This document shows, one piece after another, positions 32,795 through 39,960 of a DNA stretch of 64,000 nt. Source of the DNA: JAPLNB01 sp964451955 (GTDB lineage: Bacteria > Planctomycetota > Phycisphaerae > Tepidisphaerales > Tepidisphaeraceae); the NCBI GenBank assembly GCA_964451955.1, contig CAYVKG010000010.1, positions 1 to 64,000 on the forward strand, in the 5' to 3' direction. A model generated the notes under the pieces. It was not told the DNA's origin and did no database searches. It saw only the letters and a program-made list of their open reading frames with translations. Made by a program: the position numbers and the translations under genes. Numbering within the stretch: the stretch's first letter is position 1; the number at the start of each line of letters is the position of its first letter.

Positions 32795-32997
32795 AGTTGA
32801 CCATCACCATCGACTTGAGTAACGCCGCATTCGACGGCCCCCAAGGCGGGGACGAAGTAGCGCGCATCTTGCGCAACTGCGCGGAGCTGTTCGAGGGAGC
32901 TGTCGCCCGATCTCTCGGCGTATTCGGACTATTGGACCTGAACGGCAACACCTGCGGGCAGATTGCCGTTACCAGAACGAGGAGGGCTAAGGCGTGA
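32791..32997 (+). CDS. Small hypothetical protein
   Basis: 68 residues; beta start (MKLTITIDLSNAAF), helix (DEVARILRNCAELFEG), beta end. Resembles many short phage proteins of the 'itIdldNaAF' type, possibly single-domain. Function unknown. Confidence 0.6.
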   Translation: MKLTITIDLSNAAFDGPQGGDEVARILRNCAELFEGAVARSLGVFGLLDLNGNTCGQIAVTRTRRAKA

Positions 32998-33191
32998 GCA
33001 AGTACACCTGCTTCGTGCGTAATTGGTGGTATCGCGGAACCGATGGGAAGCTACATCCCCACCCCGGCGCGCGCAAGACGACAGTAAGGCGGGGGCTCAC
33101 TTACAACGAGGCTCGCCAGTTCTGCCAAGAGTACAACGCAACGCACAATCCGGGGCCGCTATCCCGGAAGTGTGAGTTCACGGCGGAGTAG
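32994..33191 (+). CDS. Small basic protein
   Basis: 65 residues from GTG 32994 (GTGA overlap). Cys/Tyr/Arg-rich (YTCFVRNWWYRGTDGKLHPH). Unknown. Confidence 0.55.
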   Translation: MSKYTCFVRNWWYRGTDGKLHPHPGARKTTVRRGLTYNEARQFCQEYNATHNPGPLSRKCEFTAE

Positions 33192-33196
33192 GCGTC

Positions 33197-33225
33197 TTAA
33201 AATTTCAGCGCAATTCTGCTATAAG
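33197..33225 (+). promoter_or_regulatory. Possible promoter with extended -10
   Basis: TTAAAA, 17-bp spacer and TGC-TATAAG in an AT-rich stretch, 33 bases upstream of the next gene. The -35 matches only four of six bases. Confidence 0.45.
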
Positions 33226-33257
33226 TAGAGTTGCGACACAAACAGGAGGCAAGGGAA

Positions 33258-33677
33258 ATGAGCACGCCCATTCCCACCGAAAAGGAATACGCCGAACGCG
33301 AGGCGCGGGAACATTACCGCGCTGTCCTGGAAGTCGAGCGAGCCCCGCTCGCCGATCGGCAGGAGGCTAGGCGGGACTATCTCCACGCCATGGTGGAGAC
33401 TCCCGATGTGGTTGCGCAACGCATCTGGTGGTTACTAACCGGCGTGTACGGGTACGGTGCGCAGCAGGCGGCGCTAGGCGTCCTCCGCGATGGCACCCGC
33501 AACAAGCCGGCGGCGATAGGCGCGATGATCGCCGCCCTGGAGTGGCGTTGCCCGTCCCGGTTCGCCGCCCAGGCGTTTGCCGAATTGAACAAGCGCCAGC
33601 AGGCGAAAGTGACCAAGCTGGTGCAAGGCGAGATCGACGACTACCGCAAGCAGTATCCCGGGGATGTTACGCCATGA
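33258..33677 (+). CDS. Helical hypothetical protein
   Basis: 139 residues, AGGAGG upstream of ATG 33258. Almost entirely helical (REAREHYRAVLEVERAPLAD; AIGAMIAALEWRCPSRFAAQ). No known family. First gene behind the promoter at 33197. Confidence 0.6.
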   Translation: MSTPIPTEKEYAEREAREHYRAVLEVERAPLADRQEARRDYLHAMVETPDVVAQRIWWLLTGVYGYGAQQAALGVLRDGTRNKPAAIGAMIAALEWRCPSRFAAQAFAELNKRQQAKVTKLVQGEIDDYRKQYPGDVTP

Positions 33678-33868
33678 CCCTCTATGAGGTACGCATCGCC
33701 TTAACAACTGCGGGAGGAACTTGGCTTTTCAGCCATACCAGCCCAGCCGCCAACCCTGACGACGCGGTTGCGATGGCAACCGACTGGCTTGGTGGCGCAA
33801 CAGACAACGCGAGAATCCTTTCCATACGCCGCGTAGAAGTGGCAGACAAGGAGGCAAGGCGTGAGTGA
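33674..33868 (+). CDS. Small hypothetical protein
   Basis: 64 residues (ATGA overlap). Ferredoxin-like alternation of strand and helix (MTLYEVRIALTTAGGTWLFS; NPDDAVAMATDWLGG). Unknown. Confidence 0.55.
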   Translation: MTLYEVRIALTTAGGTWLFSHTSPAANPDDAVAMATDWLGGATDNARILSIRRVEVADKEARRE

Positions 33869-34118
33869 TTTGTACATCCAGCGGTGCAATGACCCAACAG
33901 CCCGCGAGGCGTGGCGTTCGTCCGGCCTGGTCCGCATCGACACCCTTCACGCCGGCGATGTGTTCGAGTGCATAAGTGGGCATTTCTGGACCGTTGACCG
34001 CGTGACACATTCCGGTACAATACTGGTTCAGTCGTGGGGCGAATGGCGCGGCGAGGATACCTTCTGCCCGTCCGCCATGGTTCGCCCGGTTATGCGCAAG
34101 ACGTACACAACCCCATAG
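33861..34118 (+). CDS. Small hypothetical protein
   Basis: 85 residues from GTG 33861 with AAGGAGG upstream. Beta-rich C-terminal half (FECISGHFWTVDRVTHSGTI). Unknown. Confidence 0.55.
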   Translation: MSDLYIQRCNDPTAREAWRSSGLVRIDTLHAGDVFECISGHFWTVDRVTHSGTILVQSWGEWRGEDTFCPSAMVRPVMRKTYTTP

Positions 34119-34419
34119 GAGGGAACTGCGAAACGTAGCCCGCCGTGGCTAAACCGTGCTTGACGCCCGAAACGTGGAGGCTGCAAGGCCGAAGAAGCGG
34201 CTAGGGAATAGCGGCATGCCACAACGGCGGGAACGCCTCAAGGCGGGAAACCCCTTGGGGCGGCGCGTACAGTGTCCGGGTGCGGCGTGGGCGGCGCTAA
34301 CTCTTGCCCTGCGCTTTTCAGCCCACGCCCTCCCGCCCTGCCCCCTATTGTCGTATTGTCTACCGGGTTTATCCGTTCCCCCGGCGGACCTTTAGGGGGT
34401 GAGGCGGGAGGTACAACAG
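34119..34419. other. Intergenic, potentially structured region
   Basis: 301 bases without a convincing gene. Several strong self-complementary units (GCCTCAAGGC, CCCCTTGGGG), repeated AAACG/GGGAA words and GC-rich helices suggest a folded RNA or leader. No U-tract terminator and no recognised RNA family. Confidence 0.4.
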
Positions 34420-34605
34420 ATGCGAACACAAGCCGAGATCGAAGAGGCGCGGAGCCTGCTCAATCAGGCATTTGCCGCCTCATGGGACGAATTCGAGGAC
34501 GAGCAGCCGACACGCGAGGCGGAGCTGGCGTCTTACGCCGCCTTTGCCGATGAGGTGTTGGCGTGGGTCTTGGAGCAACCGTCACACTTTGGACTGGAGG
34601 CGTGA
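34420..34605 (+). CDS. Small acidic helical protein
   Basis: 61 residues from ATG 34420 with GGGAGG upstream. Helical (EIEEARSLLNQAFAASWDEF; AFADEVLAWVLEQPSHFGLE). Unknown. Confidence 0.58.
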   Translation: MRTQAEIEEARSLLNQAFAASWDEFEDEQPTREAELASYAAFADEVLAWVLEQPSHFGLEA

Positions 34606-34607
34606 CC

Positions 34608-34940
34608 ATGGCGTACACGGCGGACCAAGCAAGGCGGGCACTTTGCGACCTGCTAAAAGCCGACAACCCCGAGGAAGCGGCGGACGACCTAATCGAATGG
34701 TACAACATTCGCGAGGATAGTCTAGACGAAGAAGCCTTGTATCGGCTGGCGGACTTGTACAACGCCGGGAGATTTGGGGCGTGGGATTGCCCGACCTGCG
34801 GGGAGCGAGTTTTCTTTGGAGATCCCGAGGATTGGGGGGATTTCCAAGGCATCCTTAATCAGGACTTTGCCAGTTATCCGGCAGGCAGAGAGGACCAATG
34901 CGACCACTGCCGGTGTTATCACCCCAACGAGGAGGCGTGA
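34608..34940 (+). CDS. Acidic protein with CxxC pairs
   Basis: 110 residues. The helical N-terminal half (ADQARRALCDLLKADNPEEA) is followed by a zinc-ribbon-like C-terminus (DCPTCGERVFFGDPEDWG ... QCDHCRCYHP). Probably metal-binding; function unknown. Confidence 0.6.
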   Translation: MAYTADQARRALCDLLKADNPEEAADDLIEWYNIREDSLDEEALYRLADLYNAGRFGAWDCPTCGERVFFGDPEDWGDFQGILNQDFASYPAGREDQCDHCRCYHPNEEA

Positions 34941-34943
34941 TCC

Positions 34944-35186
34944 ATGTACAATCCCGTCAAGATCGATGAGCACTTTACCGAAGCGAGGCAGGTGCGCGAT
35001 ATCCTCGCCGCCCACGACTTCTACCCGCTGGTGAAGATCGGCGATGCGGAAACCTGGGTCCGAGGCGGGCACCGGGTGAGCCTCCACTACGTCGGCGACG
35101 ATCCGGCAGCGCCGCCGAGGCTGTTGCTCTGGGCGACGATCCTCCTGGACGAGGCGACCGGCCAATACCGTTTGACATTGGATTGA
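34944..35186 (+). CDS. Small hypothetical protein
   Basis: 80 residues, GAGGAGG before ATG 34944. MYNPVKIDEHFTEARQVRDI then beta strands (HRVSLHYVGDDPAAPPRLLL). Unknown. Confidence 0.58.
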   Translation: MYNPVKIDEHFTEARQVRDILAAHDFYPLVKIGDAETWVRGGHRVSLHYVGDDPAAPPRLLLWATILLDEATGQYRLTLD

Positions 35187-35250
35187 AAGCGTAGGCGGGA
35201 GGTCCGCCGCGCATCCCTAACCGCCCCTTGGTGGGGCAGGAGTTGTTACC

Positions 35251-36117
35251 GTGGGTAGCATCAGAGTTCCGTTTTGGCTCAGTGAGGCGGGACAGAAGGC
35301 GCAGCTTGCCGCGGGTGGCAATGCTGCCGCCTCTCAGTCGATCGAGGTCGCAGCCGACGCCCCCGAGTTCTCGGCGTTTCTCGCCCTCGCGGACGTGGAC
35401 TACAAAGGCGTGGCGTCTCTGGACGCCTACAAGCACCGCCTCGACAGGATCAAGTGGGACTGCATGCCCACCCCGTCGCAGGTGTTGGAGGCGATCGCCC
35501 AATCCAAGGCGGCCCGCGAGGCGGAGGAGATTGCCGAACGCGAGGAGTCGGTCGCCGCAGCCCTCGCGGAGGGGCCGGACCATTTCATCGTCGGAACCCA
35601 CTACGACCGCCCCAGGCTGTACGCCCGTCCGTACAGCGACGACCCGCGCGTTGCGCACCTGATCGCCGAAGCGGAGCAGGTCATCGAGCGGGAGAATGCG
35701 CGGCTGGACGCCGAGAAGGCGGAACGTGAGGCGGCCAAGCGGGCGAAGATCGAGGCCGCGGAGACGGAGCGCGCCACTTGGATCGCTGCTCACGGATCTA
35801 CCCGCTTGCAACGCATGCTCGCGGAGGGTATCGAGCATGACCGAGTCTACCGCGACGAACGCCTCGCCCTGGAACGCCCCGGCTGGGTGTACTACCAGGA
35901 CACGGACGGCACCACCAAGACGCCGCGCAACGTGCCCGAGTCGGCGTTTTCCGTACTGGATGAGGCGCGTAAGATCGACCCCGGCGCGGTACTCATGTTC
36001 TACGCCGAGGACGCCAAGACGGACGAGTACGGCGACGAGACTAGCCCAGCCATCCGCAAGTACGTGGCGGAAGCCGAGTTCCTTGGCGCAACGATCCTGT
36101 TCGGACTGGATGACTAA
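35251..36117 (+). CDS. Helical acidic hypothetical protein
   Basis: 288 residues from GTG 35251 (RBS CAGGAG upstream, spacing ~10). The N-terminus (GSIRVPFWLSEAGQKAQLAA) is followed by a long charged helix (RENARLDAEKAEREAAKRAK) and a beta C-terminus (PGWVYYQDTDGTTKTPRNVP). Largest gene of the small-gene block; not recognised. A long antisense ORF covers it but lacks an RBS and mirrors its codon bias. Confidence 0.65.
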   Translation: MGSIRVPFWLSEAGQKAQLAAGGNAAASQSIEVAADAPEFSAFLALADVDYKGVASLDAYKHRLDRIKWDCMPTPSQVLEAIAQSKAAREAEEIAEREESVAAALAEGPDHFIVGTHYDRPRLYARPYSDDPRVAHLIAEAEQVIERENARLDAEKAEREAAKRAKIEAAETERATWIAAHGSTRLQRMLAEGIEHDRVYRDERLALERPGWVYYQDTDGTTKTPRNVPESAFSVLDEARKIDPGAVLMFYAEDAKTDEYGDETSPAIRKYVAEAEFLGATILFGLDD

Positions 36118-36220
36118 CCCCAGGGGGTGCCGGGTATGGGCTACAGCAGCTAGGATCGCACGTACCATGCTGCCCGCCGGCAGAGCTGGCAGCCCGGCAG
36201 AAACAAAGGCGGCGGGTGTG

Positions 36221-36252
36221 CGATGGGGGCTTGTAATCGCTTCACCCCATCG
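36221..36252. other. 8-bp perfect hairpin CGATGGGG/CCCCATCG
   Basis: Stem arms 36221-36228 and 36245-36252 with a 16-base loop between two genes (gap 36118-36295). There is no T-run, so termination is not clear. Confidence 0.4.
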
Positions 36253-36295
36253 CCCCCGACCGCCTAGGATTGTATTTCACAACTAGGAGACTATC

Positions 36296-36481
36296 ATGCG
36301 AGACTTTTTGGCCGAACACAACATGGTTGCGACGACCAACCCGAAGAGCAATTTCTCGACACGCGCCCTCGATATCTTGGGCGTGGACTACCACAAGCCG
36401 CCCAGGCTACCAATCCGAAAAGACAACCGCGTGCTGAGAACGACCCACCGAGGAACCCACTTGACCACGCGACCTAAGTAG
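36296..36481 (+). CDS. Small basic protein
   Basis: 61 residues with TAGGAGA upstream of ATG 36296. Ends in an Arg/Lys/His tail (RTTHRGTHLTTRPK). Unknown. Confidence 0.5.
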   Translation: MRDFLAEHNMVATTNPKSNFSTRALDILGVDYHKPPRLPIRKDNRVLRTTHRGTHLTTRPK

Positions 36482-36857
36482 GCGGGGCTCCACCGGTGCG
36501 CCTTAGGGCGTTGATCGCCCGAAGCACCCGCAACTTCGCCTCTTGGCGGTAGTGCGAGTTCTGGATGTAGATGTCCACCCACTCGCGGGTGGTGTAGGCT
36601 ATCCGGCGGTGAACTGCCGACCGGAGGCGTCCATCGGATATCATGAGACGGACTGTCTTGGTTGAGACCTTGAGAATTTTCGCGGCCTCGTCGGCGGTGA
36701 TATACCCAGGCGGGGGTTTTGCGGTGCGGCCCTTGTGTAGCTTGAACCGCAGGATGTTTTTCACCCTCTCCAGGGAGATCCCCAGCATGGAGGCGATCAC
36801 TCGCCTTGAGAATCCTTCACCGAATAGCCGCTGTGCCTCTTGCGTTAGTTTGTCCAT
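36474..36857 (-). CDS. MerR/excisionase-type HTH regulator
   Basis: 127 residues from the ATG at 36857, divergent from the gene at 36895. Residues ~48-90 (GYITADEAAKILKVSTKTVR, then LMISDGRLRSAVHRRIAYTT) form the excisionase/MerR helix-turn-helix with wing. An upstream helix-turn-helix-like stretch (SRRVIASMLGISLERVKNIL) suggests two DNA-binding modules. Its start sits about where transcription should begin, so the message may be leaderless. It probably regulates itself and the divergent gene; no integrase was seen in the window. Confidence 0.75.
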   Translation of the reverse strand: MDKLTQEAQRLFGEGFSRRVIASMLGISLERVKNILRFKLHKGRTAKPPPGYITADEAAKILKVSTKTVRLMISDGRLRSAVHRRIAYTTREWVDIYIQNSHYRQEAKLRVLRAINALRRTGGAPPT

Positions 36858-36863
36858 GGTGAT

Positions 36864-36892
36864 ATGATACCAGAAAACCGGGAGGTGGGCAA
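36864..36892 (-). promoter_or_regulatory. Promoter for divergent HTH regulator
   Basis: On the minus strand TTGCCC (36892-36887), 17-bp spacer, TGG + TATCAT (36869-36864). The predicted start of transcription falls on or next to the ATG at 36857. Confidence 0.55.
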
Positions 36893-36894
36893 GC

Positions 36895-37257
36895 ATGTTG
36901 ACCATGGAAGAAGTCTCCGAGCGGTTCGACGTGCCGCCTTCCGTCATTGAGAAACTGATTCCGGGCGGGATAGACGTGATCAATCGGAGATACGACGACC
37001 ACAATATCATGTGCCGTGTTCGGAACCTGCTGCATGCGTACCTCGTCAGCCACGCACGCGCATTCCATCCCCGCTGGAAACGGCCAACCGCCGTTGACAA
37101 GGGATACGAGGAATTGATACAATCCGAGGCGGTGGTGAAGACGACCATCTACACCGCCATGCGAGGCGTCGAGGATTTTGGGATCGCCATCCATGAGGCA
37201 GCCAAGGCGTTCGAGGAAAGACGGGCGCATCTGGACGGCGACGAGCTGTTTGCTTAG
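36895..37257 (+). CDS. Putative small regulatory protein
   Basis: 120 residues with GGGAGGTGGG upstream of ATG 36895. The N-terminus (MLTMEEVSERFDVPPSVIEK) looks like an HTH-type two-helix start; the C-terminus is helical (GVEDFGIAIHEAAKAFEERR). Divergent from the regulator at 36857, sharing a 37-bp intergenic space, so the two may form a switch. Confidence 0.62.
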   Translation: MLTMEEVSERFDVPPSVIEKLIPGGIDVINRRYDDHNIMCRVRNLLHAYLVSHARAFHPRWKRPTAVDKGYEELIQSEAVVKTTIYTAMRGVEDFGIAIHEAAKAFEERRAHLDGDELFA

Positions 37258-37293
37258 CGTTACTGTTGCCACTTTCAAGAAGGAGACGATCTG

Positions 37294-37512
37294 GTGCATT
37301 TCGTGTACAAACTCAAGACTGGTCCGGGGGATGGAGATTTTTTTCGTGTCGTCGCGACAAATGTTGACGAGGCCCTCCACTGCCTCCGCAGCATTCGCGG
37401 CGTCGAAACCCAGGTGATCGAGGTCAGCCGGGAACACATGGGCCTCGGTCTCACAGGGGATCGTGACACCCATACGGTCGATTACGTCGCTGGGCTCGAT
37501 GGGGTGGAATAG
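37294..37512 (+). CDS. Small hypothetical protein
   Basis: 72 residues from GTG 37294 with AAGGAGA upstream. Ferredoxin-like layout (MHFVYKLKTGPGDGDFFRVV; VDEALHCLRSIRGVETQVIE). Unknown. Confidence 0.55.
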   Translation: MHFVYKLKTGPGDGDFFRVVATNVDEALHCLRSIRGVETQVIEVSREHMGLGLTGDRDTHTVDYVAGLDGVE

Positions 37513-37816
37513 GCGGAGGTGTAGCCGTGTATCCGCCGTGCTGGTGTGCAGGAACCTGGGTGATGCACGGCGGTTAGGAGTGGCGACCTTCGTGTGAGTG
37601 AACTACCTCATGGGTCAAAGGCAGACAACGCTAAAGTCATTCTCCCGGATGAAGCTGCCTAAACCGGGAATGGTTCACTACGAAGTCCGAGAGGATAGGC
37701 CAGAGAACTGCCGAGTCACGCCGGTGCAATTCCGGCCCACTCCACTTGAAGGAAGCGATTTTAGAGGCGCTGAGGGGCGAGTATTTCAGCATCTTCTAAC
37801 CCCAAGGAGGATTGCC
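37513..37816 (+). promoter_or_regulatory. Structured leader upstream of csrA
   Basis: 304 bases with no convincing gene but several stems: CCGCCGTGC/GCACGGCGG (37533-37573), TCCCGG/CCGGGA near 37648, GCCGG/CCGGC near 37721 and a GGGG/CCCC pair before the RBS. GGA triplets lie in loops (for example GCAGGAACC), as at CsrA-binding sites, so autoregulation of the following csrA gene is inferred. A longer frame through this region exists but lacks an RBS. Confidence 0.5.
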
Positions 37817-37990
37817 ATGCTAGTCCTGGGCCGCAAACCCGAGGAGCGACTCACCATCACCACCAGGACGGGCGAGGTCATTACGATCCTCGTCGTCTCC
37901 ACCAAGCCGGGTTATGTCCGCCTAGGCGTGGACGCCCCGCGTGATTTCCTGATCGCCCGAGACAACGCCAAGACGGGAGAGAAGCCGTGA
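37817..37990 (+). CDS. csrA: CsrA/RsmA-family RNA-binding regulator
   Basis: 57 residues from ATG 37817 (AAGGAGG upstream). It aligns over its whole length with CsrA: MLVLGRKPEERLTITT for the usual MLVLTRKvgE.i.I, then VRLGVDAPRDFLIARDNA for VRLGIdAPkdi.vhRee; the final Arg and hydrophobic core positions are kept. CsrA dimers bind GGA motifs in mRNA leaders and block or promote translation. A phage copy could reprogramme host carbon or motility genes, or time phage genes. It overlaps the next gene by GTGA. Confidence 0.9.
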   Translation: MLVLGRKPEERLTITTRTGEVITILVVSTKPGYVRLGVDAPRDFLIARDNAKTGEKP

Positions 37991-38262
37991 CCTACCACAT
38001 CAGGCACTACGTCGAGCGCAAATGGTTCTCCGCCGTTCTGGCGGTGGAGTACATGCTCGGGGAGTCACCGCACGAAGAGGACCTAGAGACGGAGGACCTG
38101 CGTGAACTGGCGGTGAAGTTCCAATGGCGGATCATCGCCGTCTACAGCGTGCTCCCGGCCGTCGAGGTCGAGGAGATTCTGAACGGCGATAGCGATCTGG
38201 AGGACGAGATCGGCAACGCCTGCCTGGAAGGCTTCGCGCACCGAGACTTGGGAGAGAAATGA
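37987..38262 (+). CDS. Acidic hypothetical protein
   Basis: 91 residues from GTG 37987 (GTGA overlap with csrA). Two helical regions (YHIRHYVERKWFSAVLAVEY; VEEILNGDSDLEDEIGNACL). No family recognised; coupling to csrA suggests joint action. Confidence 0.58.
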   Translation: MTYHIRHYVERKWFSAVLAVEYMLGESPHEEDLETEDLRELAVKFQWRIIAVYSVLPAVEVEEILNGDSDLEDEIGNACLEGFAHRDLGEK

Positions 38263-38341
38263 GACGGCGAGGCCCGGTTTGGCAGTGCGCGGCGAGGCGT
38301 GTCGCGGCAAATCAAGGCAAGGTTCATTTTAGGAGATTCAC

Positions 38342-39229
38342 ATGGCCAACCAGTGGAAGTGCACAAACGCTGAGTACCACGCCGATACCGATCGAATCGG
38401 TTCGTCGATGCTGAAGACGATCCTGAAGTCGCCCCGCGACTACTACGAACGGTTTGTCGCCAAGACGAGAGAGGACAAGCCGAGCGACGAGATGATCCTC
38501 GGCTCGGCCGTCCACTGTCTGGTTCTGGAGCCCGACAACTTCGACAACCTCTTCGCCTGCCGTCCCGAGGGTATCGACGGGCGGACCAAGCAGGGCAAGG
38601 AGGATCTTGCCAAGTGGCGGCTGTCGGCGGTGGGCAAGCAAGAACTCACCCAAGACGCGAACGTCAAAGCCCATGCCATCGCCGCCTCAGTCCTTGCCGC
38701 CCCGGCGGTGAAGCCACTACTGGAGGGTGGCGTCCGGGAACAGGCGATCACCTGGCAGGAGGGGGACTTGACGTTCAAGCTCAAGGCGGATATACTCCAC
38801 ACCGGTTGGAGTTTCGAGTCCGATCTCGTAGTGGATATCAAGACATCGTCCGATCCGTCACCCGAGGCGTGGCTGAGTGACTCGGGCTTTGCCCCGATCC
38901 CAAAGTACCGATACGACATGCAGATGGCTCACTACTGCCGAGGCGTGACCGAGTTCACCGGCAAGCGGTGCGATGCTGGATTCATCGTCGTCGGCACGAG
39001 CCATCCTTACGACGTGTTCGTCTACGGTATGGCAACCCCAGGCGAGGGAGTCGGCTGGCTGGAGTGCGGAGCCCTCTGGCGACAGAGGGCAATTGATACC
39101 TTGCGGTACTGCCGGGAACGCAACACCTGGCTGCACCCGGCGCAGGACATTACCAACAACCTAGGCGTGACGCTGCTCGGCGCACCGTCGCCCTGGCATT
39201 TCCCCCCGATAGGAGACAATCATGGGTAA
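38342..39229 (+). CDS. RecE-like PD-(D/E)xK exonuclease
   Basis: 295 residues with TAGGAGA before ATG 38342. The fold signatures are present: N-terminal IGSSMLKTILKSPRDYYE, ILGSAVHCLVLEPDNF (conserved His near the start), KLKADIL (Asp) and LVVDIKTSSDPSP (D-x-K). These are the RecE C-terminal (exonuclease VIII) catalytic motifs. The next gene encodes a Rad52-like annealing protein, so the two form a RecE/RecT-style recombination pair acting on DNA ends. Confidence 0.8.
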   Translation: MANQWKCTNAEYHADTDRIGSSMLKTILKSPRDYYERFVAKTREDKPSDEMILGSAVHCLVLEPDNFDNLFACRPEGIDGRTKQGKEDLAKWRLSAVGKQELTQDANVKAHAIAASVLAAPAVKPLLEGGVREQAITWQEGDLTFKLKADILHTGWSFESDLVVDIKTSSDPSPEAWLSDSGFAPIPKYRYDMQMAHYCRGVTEFTGKRCDAGFIVVGTSHPYDVFVYGMATPGEGVGWLECGALWRQRAIDTLRYCRERNTWLHPAQDITNNLGVTLLGAPSPWHFPPIGDNHG

Positions 39230-39959
39230 CATGCAACTTTGGGACGCCGTGTCCCGCCCCCCAGTGTCCGCACTCAAGAAGATCACGGGCGGCAGACTGT
39301 CCGGCAAGACGGACATCAATCCTCAGTGGCGCATGCAGGTGCTCACCGAGCACTTCGGATTGTGCGGCGTCGGCTGGAAGTACACCATCGACCGCCTTTG
39401 GACCGAGCCCGGAACCGCTGGGCAGATTTTCGCGTTCGCCCTCGTCAGTCTGTTCACCAAGACGGCGGACGGCTGGAGTGATCCCATTCCCGGCATCGGC
39501 GGAAACCTCCTGATTGAGAAAGAGAAAGCAGGACTCCACGACAACGACGAGGGGTTCAAGATGGCGGTGACCGACGCCATCAGCGTGGCGTGCAAGTCGC
39601 TTGGGATAGCCGCAGAAATTTACATGGGCAACTTTGACGGCTCGAAGTACAAGACCACGCCGCCGGACACTGGGGCGCCACCGCGTTCGCAGCCGAGCAG
39701 CCAACCCGAACGCACCGAACCGCCCCCACAGCCGAACCAGACGTTCCGCTGGAGCACCGCTACCAGCGCCCAAAGGCGGGAGTACGTCGTGTCCAAGGTG
39801 GAGGAACTCAAGTCGCAGCCGCCGGCGCCGGCAATCGCGGCCCTGACAGACATCAGCCTGAAGATCAAGGACACGGACTTCGACGCCGCGGACCTCGATA
39901 TCATCCGGCAGTCGATCACGTTCGTTGAGCAATTCCTGACCGCCAAGCAAGGAGCATGA
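39222..39959 (+). CDS. Rad52-like single-strand annealing protein
   Basis: 245 residues. The core WRMQVLTEHFGLCGVGWKYT, FAFALVSLFTKTADGWSDPI and GFKMAVTDAISVACKSLGIA match phage Rad52/Sak-type annealing proteins. Residues ~148-185 form a Pro/Gln/Ser linker (SQPSSQPERTEPPPQPNQ) leading to a helical C-terminus, possibly for binding SSB or partner proteins. Encoded directly after the RecE-like exonuclease with overlapping starts. Confidence 0.75.
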   Translation: MGNMQLWDAVSRPPVSALKKITGGRLSGKTDINPQWRMQVLTEHFGLCGVGWKYTIDRLWTEPGTAGQIFAFALVSLFTKTADGWSDPIPGIGGNLLIEKEKAGLHDNDEGFKMAVTDAISVACKSLGIAAEIYMGNFDGSKYKTTPPDTGAPPRSQPSSQPERTEPPPQPNQTFRWSTATSAQRREYVVSKVEELKSQPPAPAIAALTDISLKIKDTDFDAADLDIIRQSITFVEQFLTAKQGA

Positions 39960-39960
39960 C

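Noticed and set aside
34156..34395. 79-codon plus-strand ORF in the structured island
   Set aside because: No RBS, low-complexity Arg/Pro/Leu composition and overlap with strong hairpins.
34975..36168. 397-codon minus-strand ORF opposite the 35251 gene
   Set aside because: No RBS at its start, sits wholly antisense to better-supported genes and reflects third-position GC bias.
37598..37816. N-terminal extension of CsrA (73 residues upstream)
   Set aside because: No RBS at its start and the CsrA alignment begins exactly at ATG 37817 behind AAGGAGG; the stretch is more likely a structured leader.
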